Of a stretch of DNA of 64,000 bases, positions 34,402 to 47,719 are shown one piece after another. Numbering within the stretch: position 1 is the first letter of the stretch; each line of letters begins with the position of its first letter. Origin of the DNA: Diplolepis rosae. Taxonomy: Eukaryota > Arthropoda > Insecta > Hymenoptera > Diplolepididae. The notes below the pieces were generated by a model. It made no database searches and was not told the origin of the DNA. It was given only the letters and a program-made list of their open reading frames with translations. Position numbers and translations under genes: made by a program. Location: positions 6,634,001-6,698,000 of the forward strand of contig JAPYXD010000522.1 of assembly GCA_030998225.1 (NCBI GenBank). The letters run 5' to 3'.

Positions 34402-34979
34402 GCACTCCGTGTTTGTTCAGTCGGCATCAAGAAACCTGTTCAAGGTCCCCTGATGCTTTCGCTCCACACCGCGTCCTCACGCGCTTGAAGGTCGTAGAGT
34501 AACCGTCGTGGCGCCTGCGCCTGGCAGGCCCATCACTAGGGAAAAGCCTGTCTATAGGGCTCCCTTGGCGGCCATCCTGACAGCGACAGCCCTGCTGTTG
34601 GCAGAGTCCTTGCGGCTACTACCGTTGGTGGGCTGCAGGACGCGTCTGCTCCGTGCTTGGCCTCATGCATTCATCTCGGCGAGACCCTGCCCGCCCGAAA
34701 ACGCTCTATCAGGTCTTGGGTGTGTTGTGTTCAGTGTTGCTGTGGATGTACCATTTTTGATGACTCCGTTTACTCGTTCGACGTGTTTGTGTGTTGTCGC
34801 AGCAGGTGCAAAACTTCCTGCAGTGACTTCTTTACGTCGCTAATATCTTGACTTAAATCTGTATTATTACGTGTCGCATTGTACATTTCCTCGTATGACG
34901 CGCCATCCGTCCTTGCTTGCGCAAGTTCCTCTCGCAACTTCTTGACCTCTCTCGTGAGTTGCTCAATTTTATATTCATT

Positions 34980-35690
34980 AAAATAGTAACTACAATCAGT
35001 CTACAATTCAGAAAATATTATGCACGGTACTTTATTCCATTTGAATCGTAATTTCAAGCTATGCGCTGTCATTAAATTTCAGAAACGCGAGACTTTGTTA
35101 ACAGTTTCGTAAATTTTATGTCAGTTTTCAGAAAGTCTACTGCCATAAGCGGAATAATGAAAGAAAGACGTGAAACTTAGTCGTTTTGATAATTTTCAGA
35201 TTCGGTTTTGGAAAGTTTTAATCTAAAACAAAAAATGTCAACATCCTACATAATGTAAAATTTCCGGAAATTGAAGAACATTTGAAGGCCATGGATCAAC
35301 CAGATCACGTGACCAAATTCCAGTAAAAGTTCGTGTAAGGTAATTTTTTTAGTATACATAATATCTTACTGAAAATTTGGAAATACAATAAAAAACGGTA
35401 AATAACGTTTGTCAACTTCGTTTGAGTAAAAATTTTGTAAAAAAATTAACAGTTAATTGTAATTGAGATTTCGGATTCCATAATCGACAGAGCGCGTGGC
35501 CTAGTAGGCAAAAGTGGGGATACCACAATGCGCGAACGTTTGTTTTTTCATTTGAATAAAAAATTCAGAAAAATGATCAAAAAAACTTGTCAGTATATGT
35601 TAAATGTCGTTCCGCATATTTTTTCTTCCATAAATTTTTGTGCACCGCTAAATTTTACACTCATCGTACGTGAGATTTTGAACTTAAATT
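34980..35690. other. AT-rich DNA without recognisable genes
   Basis: No frame with family resemblance until the transposase fragment at 35693. Confidence 0.4.
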
Positions 35691-35692
35691 TC

Positions 35693-35965
35693 AATGAAAG
35701 ATGGATTGGACGAGGAGGTCCATTCGAATGACCCCCCTGCTCAACAGATATACCATCACCTAATTTCATTTTATGGGGTTATATTAAAAATGTAGTTTTT
35801 GCTCAACGACCCACAACAAGAGAAGATCTGATGGAAAGGATTCGGAGAGCTTGCGCAGCCATCTCTCGAAAAACTTTGCTGGAAACTGTGGACGGTTTTG
35901 AAAGACGTCAACGTTTGTGTCTTCAAGCCAATGGAGAGCACTTCGAACAGTTACTCCGTGGCTAA
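35693..35965 (+). pseudogene. IS630-type transposase C-terminal fragment
   Basis: Reads NERWIGRGGPFE, TGA in place of Trp, PPCSTDIPSPNFILWGYIKN, RPTTREDLMERIRRACAAIS and GEHFEQLLRG then TAA. RWIGRGGP...WPPxSPDLTPxDFFLWG is the known pattern of this insect transposase family; here the final Asp is Asn. The same gene, split by two insertions, lies at 53310-54260. Confidence 0.7.
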
Positions 35966-36496
35966 TTGTAACACTGGTAGCAATAGCGAGAGGCAAGGGG
36001 AACTCACGACAAGAAAGCACCCCAAAACGCAGTAAAAAAAAGGGAATCTCATTTAAGAAAAAGGTCTTTCCTTCATTTGACCTTGAAAATTGACCTCAAG
36101 GTCAAAATTTATGGTACAGTCAAATCTCCCCCTCGGTCCTGGTCAACCTTTGTCCGACCCATTTTTTCGTAGATAAAGTATTTTAGAAGATATTTGGGAT
36201 TATAGATTAAAATGGGTCACCGAGTAGAAGGGGATGATACACCTTATGGGTCACAGAAACCCCTACTCACAGGTTGCATAAAAGTAGAAACTATTTTCTT
36301 TAATTTCCTCTATCGATTCCTTTAGGTTCGTTTTAAATTGCTGGAAATAAGAATGCAATTTGAAAACATCGTTTTGCAAATGGCTACGATTATAGCAATG
36401 ATAAAAACAACTGATTTTGAATGATAATTTCTCTATAATTAAGTTCTAATTAAGTTCTTTGTAGTTTAGAGAACTAATTACAGATCAGCAAATACA

Positions 36497-37805
36497 GATG
36501 AAGGGCGTAGGATCAAAAGGGCCTAACTGACATTTACCAAATTTTACAGGACGTCGAAAAAACGCTCCTATTTAAAGAGTTTTTGATAAAAAGGATTCAT
36601 CTTTGAAATTTACGTTGTTGACACTAAAAAACATTAGTTTCTGGAGTATCAATTGATTCTATTCAAAACTCACCAAGAAATGAGCCGTCAAAATAACAAA
36701 GGGCCTAAGTAGAGGGGTATCGTCGGATCAAAAGGGCCTAACTGCACGATCGCGCTATACTTTCACTTTGCTTCACGCACGATTCCTATCTTTGAAAAAT
36801 CTACAAATTCAGAAAACATTCAGAAATTAGTGAGAAATAATAAACTTTGATCACTTTCGAAAAAATTAGACAAAATCTCTGAACTTCAAAATTCATATCA
36901 TTTTTTTCATCAATTTTTATCATCTCTTTGAACTCCACTCTGCTCCGTTTTTTTAAGTACTCAAAGTCATGAAATTCTCATGACATGAGCTTCTGAAAAT
37001 TTTTGAGTTGTACTTATAATAAAATTAATTTATTATGCACTCATGACGAATTCATGGCGTGAAAATAATAAACTATTGATATTGCAATTATTTATCAGGT
37101 TATGTTTTCGATTAGTTACAAAATTGTTCATCTCCATAAAATCTATATTCCACCGGTAAAGATTGTAATTTAACTTACTTGGGCGGGTGGAGGATTTCGG
37201 GCGGGAACTGTTTTGTTGCTCCGGGTCGTGTACTCCTCGCCACGCATGCGCGACTTGCGCCGCGCTTTAGCTTTTGTCGTCATACTCTGCCAATTCTCGT
37301 CCTAGAATGGAAACGAAAATACCGAAATACTCGTCAGGCTTTGCTCTATCACGTCTCGTTTGCACTTTTTAAAAATTAATACTTACTCTCTTATAATGTC
37401 GAGCAATCGCCGGAGCAATGTACGAAATGAATGTTGTTTACATTAACCTCGCAACAAGTGGACGAAGAAAAAAAAATTACCGACCGTAGGTAACTTCCGA
37501 AATCCCTACGTTACCGCCTGGACACACTGAAATAATTCTATCTTCGTCACCGAGTTCTAAAACCTCGGCAATTCATTCGAAAAACACGTTTCTCCATAAG
37601 AGCCTATAAGCAGTTAGGCCCTTTTGATCCAACGATACCCCTCCACTTAGGACCTTAGCGCTTTTCAACAATTTTTTTTTACAGTCAAAAATTTTTTTTT
37701 ATTTTTTCGCACCATACCTCGTAATGAGCATTTTTTTGGAGAATACGAAAACGCAAAAAACTCAATTTCGGAAAAAATGTCAGTTAGGCCCTTTTGATCC
37801 AACGG
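36497..37805. mobile_element. TIR element carrying four copies of a 20-bp motif
   Basis: GGATCAAAAGGGCCTAACTG occurs near 36508 and 36724 on + and, inverted, near 37610 and 37780. The inner pair is extended by a shared AGAGGGGTATCGT-type block. No transposase in the 1.3 kb; the centre includes a GC-rich patch (37180-37270). Confidence 0.6.
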
Positions 37806-39390
37806 CCTTCAGATGATCATTGTACATAGTTCTATACAGTCTGCGCGCAAAACGCCAAGCCTCTAACTGCCTTACACATTAATCATTTCTTAAATATTGA
37901 TTCGATTGGTCTAAAACTTTTCAGACCACTTTTTTGTACTCAAATTCCCTCGATAGACCAAGCATTTAAAGATTTAAACTCATGATTTTTATAATACACC
38001 AGAATAAAATTATTAACTTTTTTGTTGATAATGAGGATTAATTTTTTATCTTTTACTTGCATTTTATATAATGCAGCATATCATTGCCTTTTAGATATTT
38101 TGGAAATGGTAAAAGAAATTAAATTTTTTATTCAAAGTGAAAGATGCGCCATGAAATTATTCACAGCGTAATAAGTTTATGTGCCCTTATTTGAATCAAT
38201 GGCACACTGAGAGACATTTCTTTACAGTAAATGATAAAAATTAATAGAAATTTAGAATAATATTGTTTTAAAATGAGAAAAGTCGAGGTTTCATTACACT
38301 TATTCAGGTTATAAAATCAGAAATAAATATAGTTATAACAGTCTTTGAAGCATATAGAAGACGAACTAGTATTTCGAATACAAAATATTATAACACTTAT
38401 AGAAATAATAAATTCTATTTTTCATACCAAAATATTTAAAATATATATAAATGAGACTTCTGCAAATTTATATTCAGGAATGGTGGATAAAATAAAGAGT
38501 TTTTGTTTTCATGTTAAAAAAACACGTTCGAATATTTGATATTCAATTTGTTTTACCAAAGTATGGGGTATATGGAAAAAATATTTAAATGTAAATTTGT
38601 TTGCTTGAAAAGGTTTAACCGCAGTCGGGAAACCCTTTAAAACCTAGTTACAAATTTGAAAAATGTTACGGTATAAAAAATGTTTTTTAATAACAATTAC
38701 TGTAGATCAAACTTTAATGCAGTTTCTCCCAAGTTTAGTCTTCAAAATTAATAAGATTTTAAGGAATGATGGCTTAGTTTTTCCATTAGACATTTTCAAC
38801 AAACTCCACCATCTTAGATTTTTTAATTAATCTCATTTTCCAACAGCTAATTAGAAGTATTGAGAAATTGAATAAGGTTTATAAACATATAGCTGTAATT
38901 ATAAAGTAATTATAAGCAAGTTGCCTGATTGGGGAGAAGAGCGCCTGGTTAGGAGGGGAATATTGATCGGTAAGATGGTCGCCAAAAACGACCCGACGGT
39001 GCTAAACAATGATCGGGAAATGACTTTCAAGCGAGGGGCAGGAGGGTCGATTGCCGCGCCCTGTCTTGCCACAAGGATAGGCAACTAGTGCGTACTTTAG
39101 GTGACTACCTTGAGCGACCACCAGTGCATCGAGTTCAGGCCATGCCCGCGTGATGCTTTAGTGGTGGCCCAACATAGATTTCGTCAGATCCATCTGGCGT
39201 AAGCTCAAAACCCTAAAAGAAGATAATAGATGACTGTTCAGATCATGTTCGGATAGTTCAGGAAATAATTAAATCGGAATAAACTTTGAGGTTAAATAAA
39301 ATTATGTAAGTAATTATTATCAAGTAATTATTCAAATCGTATTGATAATCTTGCCTTTTGTGATTGCAGTTTCCTGATGAGTGCATCCTC
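37806..39390. other. AT-rich DNA, no supported gene
   Basis: A 64-codon frame at 38345-38539 follows a CAG acceptor-like site but matches no family. 38930-39210 is more GC-rich and ends with CCATCTGGCGTAAGCTCAAAAC, which recurs at 39893 at the left edge of a LINE piece, so this may be a displaced part of that element. Confidence 0.4.
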
Positions 39391-39391
39391 A

Positions 39392-39557
39392 CATCAGTGA
39401 TCCCAGAACGTGGGAGCTGGCGGCCCCCACCATAGATGCCTCGAGCTCATTGTGTCTTCCTCACTCAACCAACCTATGGCAGTCGAGCGAGGAAGAAGCC
39501 ATGAGCTGGTGGGATCTATGGTGGGGGCCGCCAGCTCCCACGTTCTGGGATCACTGC
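39392..39557. mobile_element. ~165-bp palindromic MITE, copy 1
   Basis: CAGTGATCCCAGAACGTGGG and its inverse bound the unit, with GGCCCCCACCATAGATGCCT inside. A second copy is at 53362-53522. Confidence 0.65.
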
Positions 39558-39889
39558 CTCACATACATGGTTTTAACTGTGTATCGCAGAGTACTTTCAG
39601 GTTAAACACATATAGAGATGATCACCCAAGCGTCCCAAAATTACAAAGATATACATTGAAATAATAATACTCCATGTATGTAAGGATGCACTAATAAGAA
39701 AACTGCAATCACAAAAGCAAGTTTATCAATGCGATTCGAATACTTACTCAGTAATAATGACTTACATAGTTTTATTAAACCTCGAAGTTTATTCCTATCC
39801 GTTATCATCTTAGCACATCTTAGTGATCATTAGTGATGTAACTATGGTGCGGTGGTCAGGGGGGGTGAGGTTTAAGAAATTATACTTTG

Positions 39890-40450
39890 GCGCCATCTGG
39901 CGTAAGCTCAAAACAGGATCAAAGTATAGTGGCCGCTATCACCTATGCCCGCGAACACGGCCTGATCGAGTTCAGCATACTGGAACGGAGTCACCCTGTG
40001 AACACAGGAAGGGGCGGCAAAGGACGGAACTCTTCTTGGAACACAAGACGACTCAGCAAAGGTAAACTCCGAGATTACCTCGAAGAAAGTAGGCTCATAT
40101 ATGGGCTCGGTTGGGCGAAGTCTGCTGGGTCGTTGGGAGAAACAGTGCGGTCGATAAAACGAAAAGTGGTCGCAGCATGTGACTACTCGATGTCTCGTCG
40201 AGGACCCAGACGTACCAAGGGCTCGATGTTCTGGTGGAACGACCAGTTGTTTATTCTACGTCGCGAATTTCTCACAGCGCGGCGGAAATACACCCGCTCA
40301 AAGGGTGATGATCTGCTGCGCGAAGCATAAACAGCTAAAATGGCTTTGAGGCATGGCATAAAGAAAAACCGATTTCAGTGCAGGAAAGACTTGATTGTTG
40401 AGGTCGAAAAGGGACTATGGGGTCTGGAAAATCCTGATTGAGTCAAATAA
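39890..40450 (+). pseudogene. R1-like LINE ORF2 fragment (endonuclease-RT linker)
   Basis: Plus strand: GLGWAKSAGSLGETVRSIKR, SRRGPRRTKGSMFWWNDQ, LRREFLTARRKYTRSKGDDL, a stop, AKMALRHGIKKNRFQCRKDL and ENPD then stop. The WWN(D/E)xIxxLRRxxLxARRxYxR pattern lies between endonuclease and RT in R1-clade ORF2. Both ends are missing. Confidence 0.7.
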
Positions 40451-42510
40451 ATCGTGAAAATGATATGGGAACCATTTTTTAAGACACAGGACAAAAATCA
40501 TATTGGTTTTATAACCAAGTACAATACAACCAAAGTACTTTCGTTGTCGCGACAAAATCTGTTCTTTCCGTGTATCAATCAAATGAATGCATGTACTCGC
40601 CGGTTAGAATTTGATTTAGATTATATAATTAGATCTAAATAAATGTGAACTTTCTCATTAAAAATAATTCATGGTTCCAATCAATGAATTTCCAACAAAA
40701 TTCAACTAATTCACTGCTATTTATACTTTGAGAACTTATTGATTTTAGGGAAATTTTTACATTTTTATCATATGAGAAAGTACTGGTTTTATATGGAAAA
40801 TCTCTTTTAGAATTTTACTTAAATCTTGATGTGAAACGCCCAGTAAACTTGTTGACTGAACTGCACTTCTCGTAAAATGTATCAAAAAGTCAAGTTGTAA
40901 AAAAAAGTATCGAACTTCCTGTAAATTTTATGAATCTTTTTATTGTGTGCAACTATGGTGCAGCCATCTTAAATTATTGTAGTAAACTCTTCGAATTTAA
41001 CATTTCTGGAATTTGAAAATTTCTGGGACTGGTTCTTTAATCTTTACGTTTTGAGACCCCTCGTGTCAGAAAAGAAAGCTTTTACGAAAGTGTCTGCCTC
41101 GATGATTCAATTTTTTAACCAGAATATGTGAATATAAAAAAAAGGGAAGAAAGTGTATATTTTTCGTTTTAAATTAAAAAAATATAATTTCAATGTAGGA
41201 ATCCCATTTTCAAACAAAATATGAAGGGCCACCAGCAATAACTCGCCGAGCGCTCAAAATCGCGGGAAACTGTTGTCCGCGCACGAAAATCGTAATAAAA
41301 TTTTTTTTTCGGTCATTCATAAAAACAAAAATACCGTTTTGTAGAATTTGACATGAGGCATTTTTTACCTCCATACAATTTTTATGTAACCTTAATAGTT
41401 TTTTACATAAAAATTAAAAACACTCATTTTTTCGTCATAAAAAATGATCGAAAATCAGTGTTTTTTAAAACACAAATTGCTATTACTCGGTCAATTTTTG
41501 ACGAAATCGTTTATTTTTTTATCATTAGACGTGGAATACTCTAGCGGATTCAATAAATTAAATGCAACATGTCCAAACATTTTTCTTTAAACGATATTTT
41601 AATGTAAAAAAAACCATGTTTTTGTGGTTGTCCCGGTAGAAAGTCTCAAATAAATTTTCGATTTCGGAAAACTTCCAGCGACAAAGTTGTTTCTTACTGT
41701 TAGAGAAAAAGTTCCTAAAAATTCTCAAAAATTATTTTGATGATGTAATTTCCCAGGTAACATAACATCATCTATTAGACGTCTAAAATATCTTCTTAAA
41801 AACGTATTCCAGTCCTCTTTGATTGAGGTCTCTGTTAAAGGTTGTCAAAAACTTGTCGAAATTCGCGATAATCTATTCTACAAGACGTTACGAAAATCGT
41901 CTTTCAGACAACAATTAAAAACTCTACTAGAACAGGTGAGTAAATATTTATTAGAGCTCTAGGTTGAGAGCTCTAGAAGAGGTGTACAAAATTGTATTTT
42001 AGATACTAAAAAATAGGCTGAACGTGATATTTTTATTGCTGGTGTCTTTTTATAACAAATAGAGAATACGTTCCCGACAGTCAACGCACAATCTCATGTC
42101 GAGGAGTATAGGATAATGAACTTTTTTAGCTGTAACTTAAGGACATAATAAAGGAAATATTAGCGGATGGATGTAGACTTCAATTAGTTTTGAACATAAA
42201 AAGAATTAATTCCTATTTCAACGAAACTAAATTTTTTTTAATTTTTGAAAAATAATTAAAGTCTACAACCATCCGCTGATATGTCCTTTATTATCTCAAA
42301 GGGTTACAGCTATCAAAGTTCATTATTGTGGAAAAATCTTGAGGGGAATTGATTTTACTGATTTAGTCAGCTGTTCCGGTTAATCCATGGCCTTAAGGCC
42401 TTTCTGTAATTACGGACATTTTACAACTCAATTAAGCTCTATTAATTAATCTTCTAACTCGAAAAATGGGGCTCCTGCAATTATTCAGTTCACATCATTT
42501 TTCGATTTTA
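40451..42510. other. AT-rich DNA with one hairpin, no supported gene
   Basis: A ~210-bp hairpin at 42117-42327 has arms marked by GGACATA and CATCCGCT/AGCGGATGG. Otherwise nothing recognisable on either strand. Confidence 0.45.
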
Positions 42511-42514
42511 CACA

Positions 42515-45183
42515 CTGAGAGAAATACCATTAGTTGTGCTGACTAAAAGGTCACAACTATATATTTTTAGTTAGCGGTACTAAAAATTTTGTAAAACTTA
42601 CCAATACTCAAAAGTCCATGGAACTATACCCATAAAATTTAGAAGAGTCAAGTTTGATTTTGTTTTTCATCGAAATGAGAAGAGTTGAATCATCGTGATT
42701 AACCTTAACAATTTCATTCTGAGCAAATAAATATATAAATTAGATATTAAAGATTGCAATTCTTAGATAATTCAATAATTTTGTGGAAAATGCTTGCAAG
42801 CCCTGGTCCAGCCGAAATTGAATTCCACGAAAATTTGATTAATGATTGTCTTAAAAAATGGGACCTGGAAGAATACATTGCAGCTTTTGAAAGTGAGCTG
42901 TAATTACACAAATATTTACAATCATAAAATTCTTTTTAGTTGGCATTGGCATTTAAGCCCTCTAAATGCATTGAAAAAAACTGTTTTGAAAAAAATTGTT
43001 GGATTTTGACAGGCGAAAAAATTGACGGGGAAATTTTTCTTCATCTTTCCGAATTGGATGTGGCCAAAATTATAAAACCAATTGGACATCGCTACAAATT
43101 TTTTCTCAACCGAGATACATTGTTCCCCACAATTTCCGTATGCATGTCAATTTTTACATTTAAATAAATTTTGGCCAGTTGCAAGCTCAGTACAGTTTGC
43201 GGTTCTCTTCAATTAAATAATCAATAATTTCCTTTTTAATAAAATTAAATATTTATTGACAAAGAGAACTTATTATAATTTCACTAAAATAATCAAATTT
43301 ATATCAAAATATTTTATTGATAAAACCTTCTAACACCAAAGTCAAATGAATTTGAATATTTATACACTTTAATGAAAAATTTCCGGAAAGTATATAACTA
43401 AATCTGAAACAAGAAAATAATTTTAATATTATTTTGATTTGTCAATGAGAATATCCTTTTGTTCATAGAATCCTACTGCAGAAAATTTTTTATTACATGA
43501 CGATTCAAATAGGGCACGAGAACCTGGTTTGGTACGATTTTTGTTCATACCCACAATTTTTTAATACATGAAATGCTTTATTTTCTCTTTCTTACAGCAA
43601 TTAAAAAAGTTGTTGGTGCAATCTCAACGTGTGAAGTATTTATAAACTAAAAGACATTTATCAGGAAAAGATGACAAAGTTTTATGTGAAATCCTTGGGG
43701 ACTATCTGACTGGACATTACACGAAGTTGGTAAATGAGAAGTATAACGATATTATGCTTGAAATCAAGTATATCTCAAAATGATATTGACGATCTTAAAG
43801 AATTAATTCGAAAACACCATGAATTATTTCTCAAATTAACCGGTACTACACTTAAAGCGAAATATTACAACTTATTACACTATCCTTTCAATTCGATTTG
43901 AAGCTAAGCATCGACCCCTTAAACAAGGAGCCCAAACTTCATCCAATAGAATAAATTTACCATATACAATAACGTTGAAAAGTCAGCTTCATTCGTCTCA
44001 AATTTTCCTCGACAATATTGGATTCAAAAACGAGTTTGAATATGCAGAATTCTAGTCAAATTTCGAAAAACCAATTATCACAGTTAAAGACGAGGTTCTT
44101 GATCATTTTTATCAAATAAAAAGTTTTATTTTGGAAAATATACTTATAAAATTGGCACAGTTGTTAAAATGGCATCAGGGGAATTTCTTAAATATGGAAA
44201 AATCGCCAACGTCTTTAAAAAAAAAAGTAATAGTTCGACAGACACTTCAAATTTTGCTTTTTCTGTGAAAATATTTCCTCCATCGCTGCTGACTATCACT
44301 TACAATTTTTTCAATTGCAAGAAAAAGAAGTTTATGAATTTTGTGTCTTCTAGTCATTGTCATTTTTGAAACCACAAAATTTAGTTTTCATGAAAAATGG
44401 AAAATATTACACTAGCTTCGACACTAATATGGATTAATTTAGGATTGGGGAATTTCAATTTGTTTTCGTGTTTCAAGGAATAAAACATTTATCGTTTTTC
44501 TGTATTTGCATATGTTTGTTATTTATCTAGTCTATGAGAATTTGTTCATTAATAATATTAAGTAATCATAAAAATGCTCCTATAAAAAATGTTACATGTA
44601 AATTAATTCTAAGTATTTTTTTACGTCCGTCTGGAAAATATTATACAAAAATAGAAATGAAAATTCCTCAAACTGCTGTTTAATCTCTTTTCAACCCATA
44701 AGTTAAATAATTATAATGTAACTTACCATTTACAGAAATTGTTAAATTTAACATTGTTTTCAAAGTTGGGATTACTATTTTAATCATGCACGGATGAAAA
44801 AATTTATCAATTCCAACTTACTTTATTAGAATAGTTTTCAAGACAACGATTCTTCGCTATACGTCAGAAAAATATATTTTTGTAATAACTAAACTGGACA
44901 AATAGCAATAACAATTAACGCTATTAGTAAGTTTTACAAAAACGTATTGGTAACTTCTATTATAAGATCGATACAATGTATAAATACATGAAAATAGTCC
45001 TGGCTACAAAATAGTACGATTAATCGGATTTTGTAAATTTTACTAAAAATTTTAATCATTGCTACTCAGTGAAGCTAGCTGTAAGGACTAAGGTGTTTAG
45101 ATGATACAGAACAAAAAAGCATACTTGTGACCCTTTTTTACAAAAAAAAAATGGGTAACCACGACTGATACTTTCTCTCAGTG
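42515..45183 (+). mobile_element. TIR element carrying a SAM-domain pseudogene
   Basis: CACTGAGAGAAA at 42515 is inverted at 45172-45183. Beyond its right end, the copy E intron homology begins at once (CAGTTTAATTAT), so it is an insertion. It contains a broken gene on + with a SAM-like domain. Superfamily unknown; target duplication at most 2-3 bases (CA). Confidence 0.5.
42790..44370 (+). pseudogene. SAM-domain (SAMD3-like) pseudogene inside TIR element
   Basis: ATG 42790 opens MLASPGPAEIEFHENL, then CLKKWDLEEYIAAFE. After a gap, 43007-43130 gives LTGEKIDGEIFLHLSELDVA and PIGHRYKFFLNRD, which fits the EEY...F...IDG..LL.L...D(L/V)...GHR.K pattern of SAM domains. Further on are LGDYLTGHYTKLVNEKYND, ITVKDEVLDHFYQIKSFIL and MASGEFLKYGKIANVF in different frames. 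Frameshifts and stops break it. The layout resembles SAM-domain proteins that occur in many copies in insect genomes. Confidence 0.5.
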
Positions 45184-45198
45184 CAGTTTAATTATATA

Positions 45199-46068
45199 CA
45201 GTACCGGTCAGAATTGTCCGGCCATCTGTTTTTCGATAATTGCTTAAATTATCCTAATTTGAATTATATAAGTGAAAAAATTTGTTCTCTTGATTAAATT
45301 TAAAGCTATCAAAATTCTTTATAAAATGAACCCAGCATGAATTCGTTTTGTTAAATTTTGAAGCAGTTATTGCAGAAATAGTCAAGATTTCAATGCTTTC
45401 TTAAATTTTAAATAACTTTTTAAGTAATCGACATTTTTTAATGTTCTCGGGCTCATTTTAGAGCCAAGATTCTACAAAATCGCATTAAATTATCATTATA
45501 AATCTATACATTTTTTCTTGCATAATGCAAGGAGTTAAAATTGTAACAAAAAAGTAGGGAAATTTCTAAAACATTTCATCTGCAGGTAAATCATAATAAA
45601 GATTACATAAATATATATTTCAAGGGGATTCGATACAAAATTCATGATTATATGTTTTATATATCTTATAAAAATGTTTGTCTAAGCAAAAGCAATATTG
45701 GAATTTTTCCAAGTTTTTTATTTGAACTTTAGCCTCGTGCAGTATGTAAGAAAAAAATTACACATCAATTCCAAGAATTTTTATCGATTTTGTAGAAATT
45801 CAGCTTTAAAATTAATCCAAGAACATAAAAAAATGTTGATTACTTTGAAAGTTATTTAAAATTTAAGGAAGCATTGAAATTTTGACTATTTCTGCAATAA
45901 CTTCTTCAAACTTTAACAAAACGAATTCATGCTGGGCTCATTTTATAAAGAATTTTGATAGCTTTAAATTTAATGAAGAGAACAAATTTTTTCACTTACA
46001 TAATTCAAATTAGGATAATTTAAGCAATTATCGAAAAACAGGCGGCCGGACAATTCTGACCGGTACTG
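45199..46068. mobile_element. Full-length palindromic (fold-back) element at TA
   Basis: CAGTACCGGTCAGAATTGTC and its inverse bound two ~430-bp arms that pair along their whole length. TA flanks both sides, and the homologous site at 60193-60206 is empty, so insertion at TA is directly visible. Tc1/mariner-type target, no transposase. Confidence 0.75.
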
Positions 46069-46909
46069 TATGTATAAGCTAATTACTACAATTAAAACAA
46101 ATCGTATTATTTATATCTTCTCATTAATATAAAAAATAGTGCATAGTCACCTTCTTAGAATGAAATATAGTAGAAAAATATTATAAGTTACGAAAAATTG
46201 GACGCAAAAAATGGATCCCAAAAGTTGAGCAATTGGTCCCTGTGGCTCGAGAAATAGAGTTTTCATAAGTTTGACTTTGATTCATTGTTTTATGGTGCAG
46301 TTATATTTTTAGATAAGACTGTATTAATAAGGAAACGAAAGCTTCATTGATTATTTTTTATCCAAAAAACGGTTTTGAATTACTTAAACCTTTTTTAAAG
46401 AGTGAAAATTTCAACGTTGTCAAGGTAACTAACTCCTAGACAATTGGTTCCTTGATCCTATTAAGCAATGAAAATTTTTTGTAATCTTTACACTATTCGC
46501 ATTGGAAATTCCTATGTAGGATCCTACATGAAAACATATATTATATATAGGCTATTCTAGGGGTCGCTGACAAATAAAAATTATGCCCTCTAAATTTTGA
46601 ATTAGTGAGAATTAGATTACCCCAAATAAGTAGAAAAACTGAATAATTTTTGTTCGCATTGAACTAATTAATTTTTATTAACTGAAAGTGGACGTATTTA
46701 TGCTACTTAAATAGTAACTTTTACTCTGAATTAGTTAATACTGACTTATTCAATACATTTTTTGGCATCCTCACATGAGAAGGGCTCCATTCCCACACCA
46801 ATTTTAGTACGAAATGTGCCTGATTTTTGCATCTTTGGACTATGCGAGAAGTTTCCATTCACGCATTATTCCATTACCACATAATGCGGGAATTTGTGAT
46901 TCTCGCATT

Positions 46910-47197
<288 letters not shown>

Positions 47198-47719
47198 CAA
47201 CGCGAATAACATTTGCAGGTTATGTAATTGTCATTTTTAGCGCCTAGTTAGGCAAATTGCATACTAAAATTGGTACTGATAAAATGGTGTCATTCTCATG
47301 CGAAAATAACACAAAATAGTATGTCGTCTGCTCCTGTGCCTTGTGCTGGCTTCACATTCATGCGGGAGTCACCTACGTCGCGTCCTTGCAATACAATATA
47401 CTAATTATAAATTACAATCTTAGTATAAAGTATTTATATATACAGGGTTGAGGCACATAAAATGTTACAGAGTGATAGCACTCAAACTATTGATCATATC
47501 GAAAAATGTTTCAGACAAAAGTGTCAGTGTTCGAGAAGGTTGTCATACTTGATGACCCTATTTTTTTATCGGTGGAGGATCTGAAGCTGGGTTAAGGTCA
47601 ACTCCACTTTTTTCAATGGAACCATGTATTGGATCTATAACTTAATTCGTGCGGTTTGCTAAGAGATGGCGTAACTTGATTATCATTCCACCATTCCAGT
47701 ATTCCGAACATGCGTTGGA

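Noticed and set aside
37179..37379. GC-rich patch with a 66-codon frame as a CpG-island gene start
   Set aside because: Located inside the TIR element at 36497-37805; the frame has no match and no splice partner.
38345..38539. Possible exon of 64 codons after a CAG
   Set aside because: No family resemblance, no partner exon, AT-rich composition as expected by chance.
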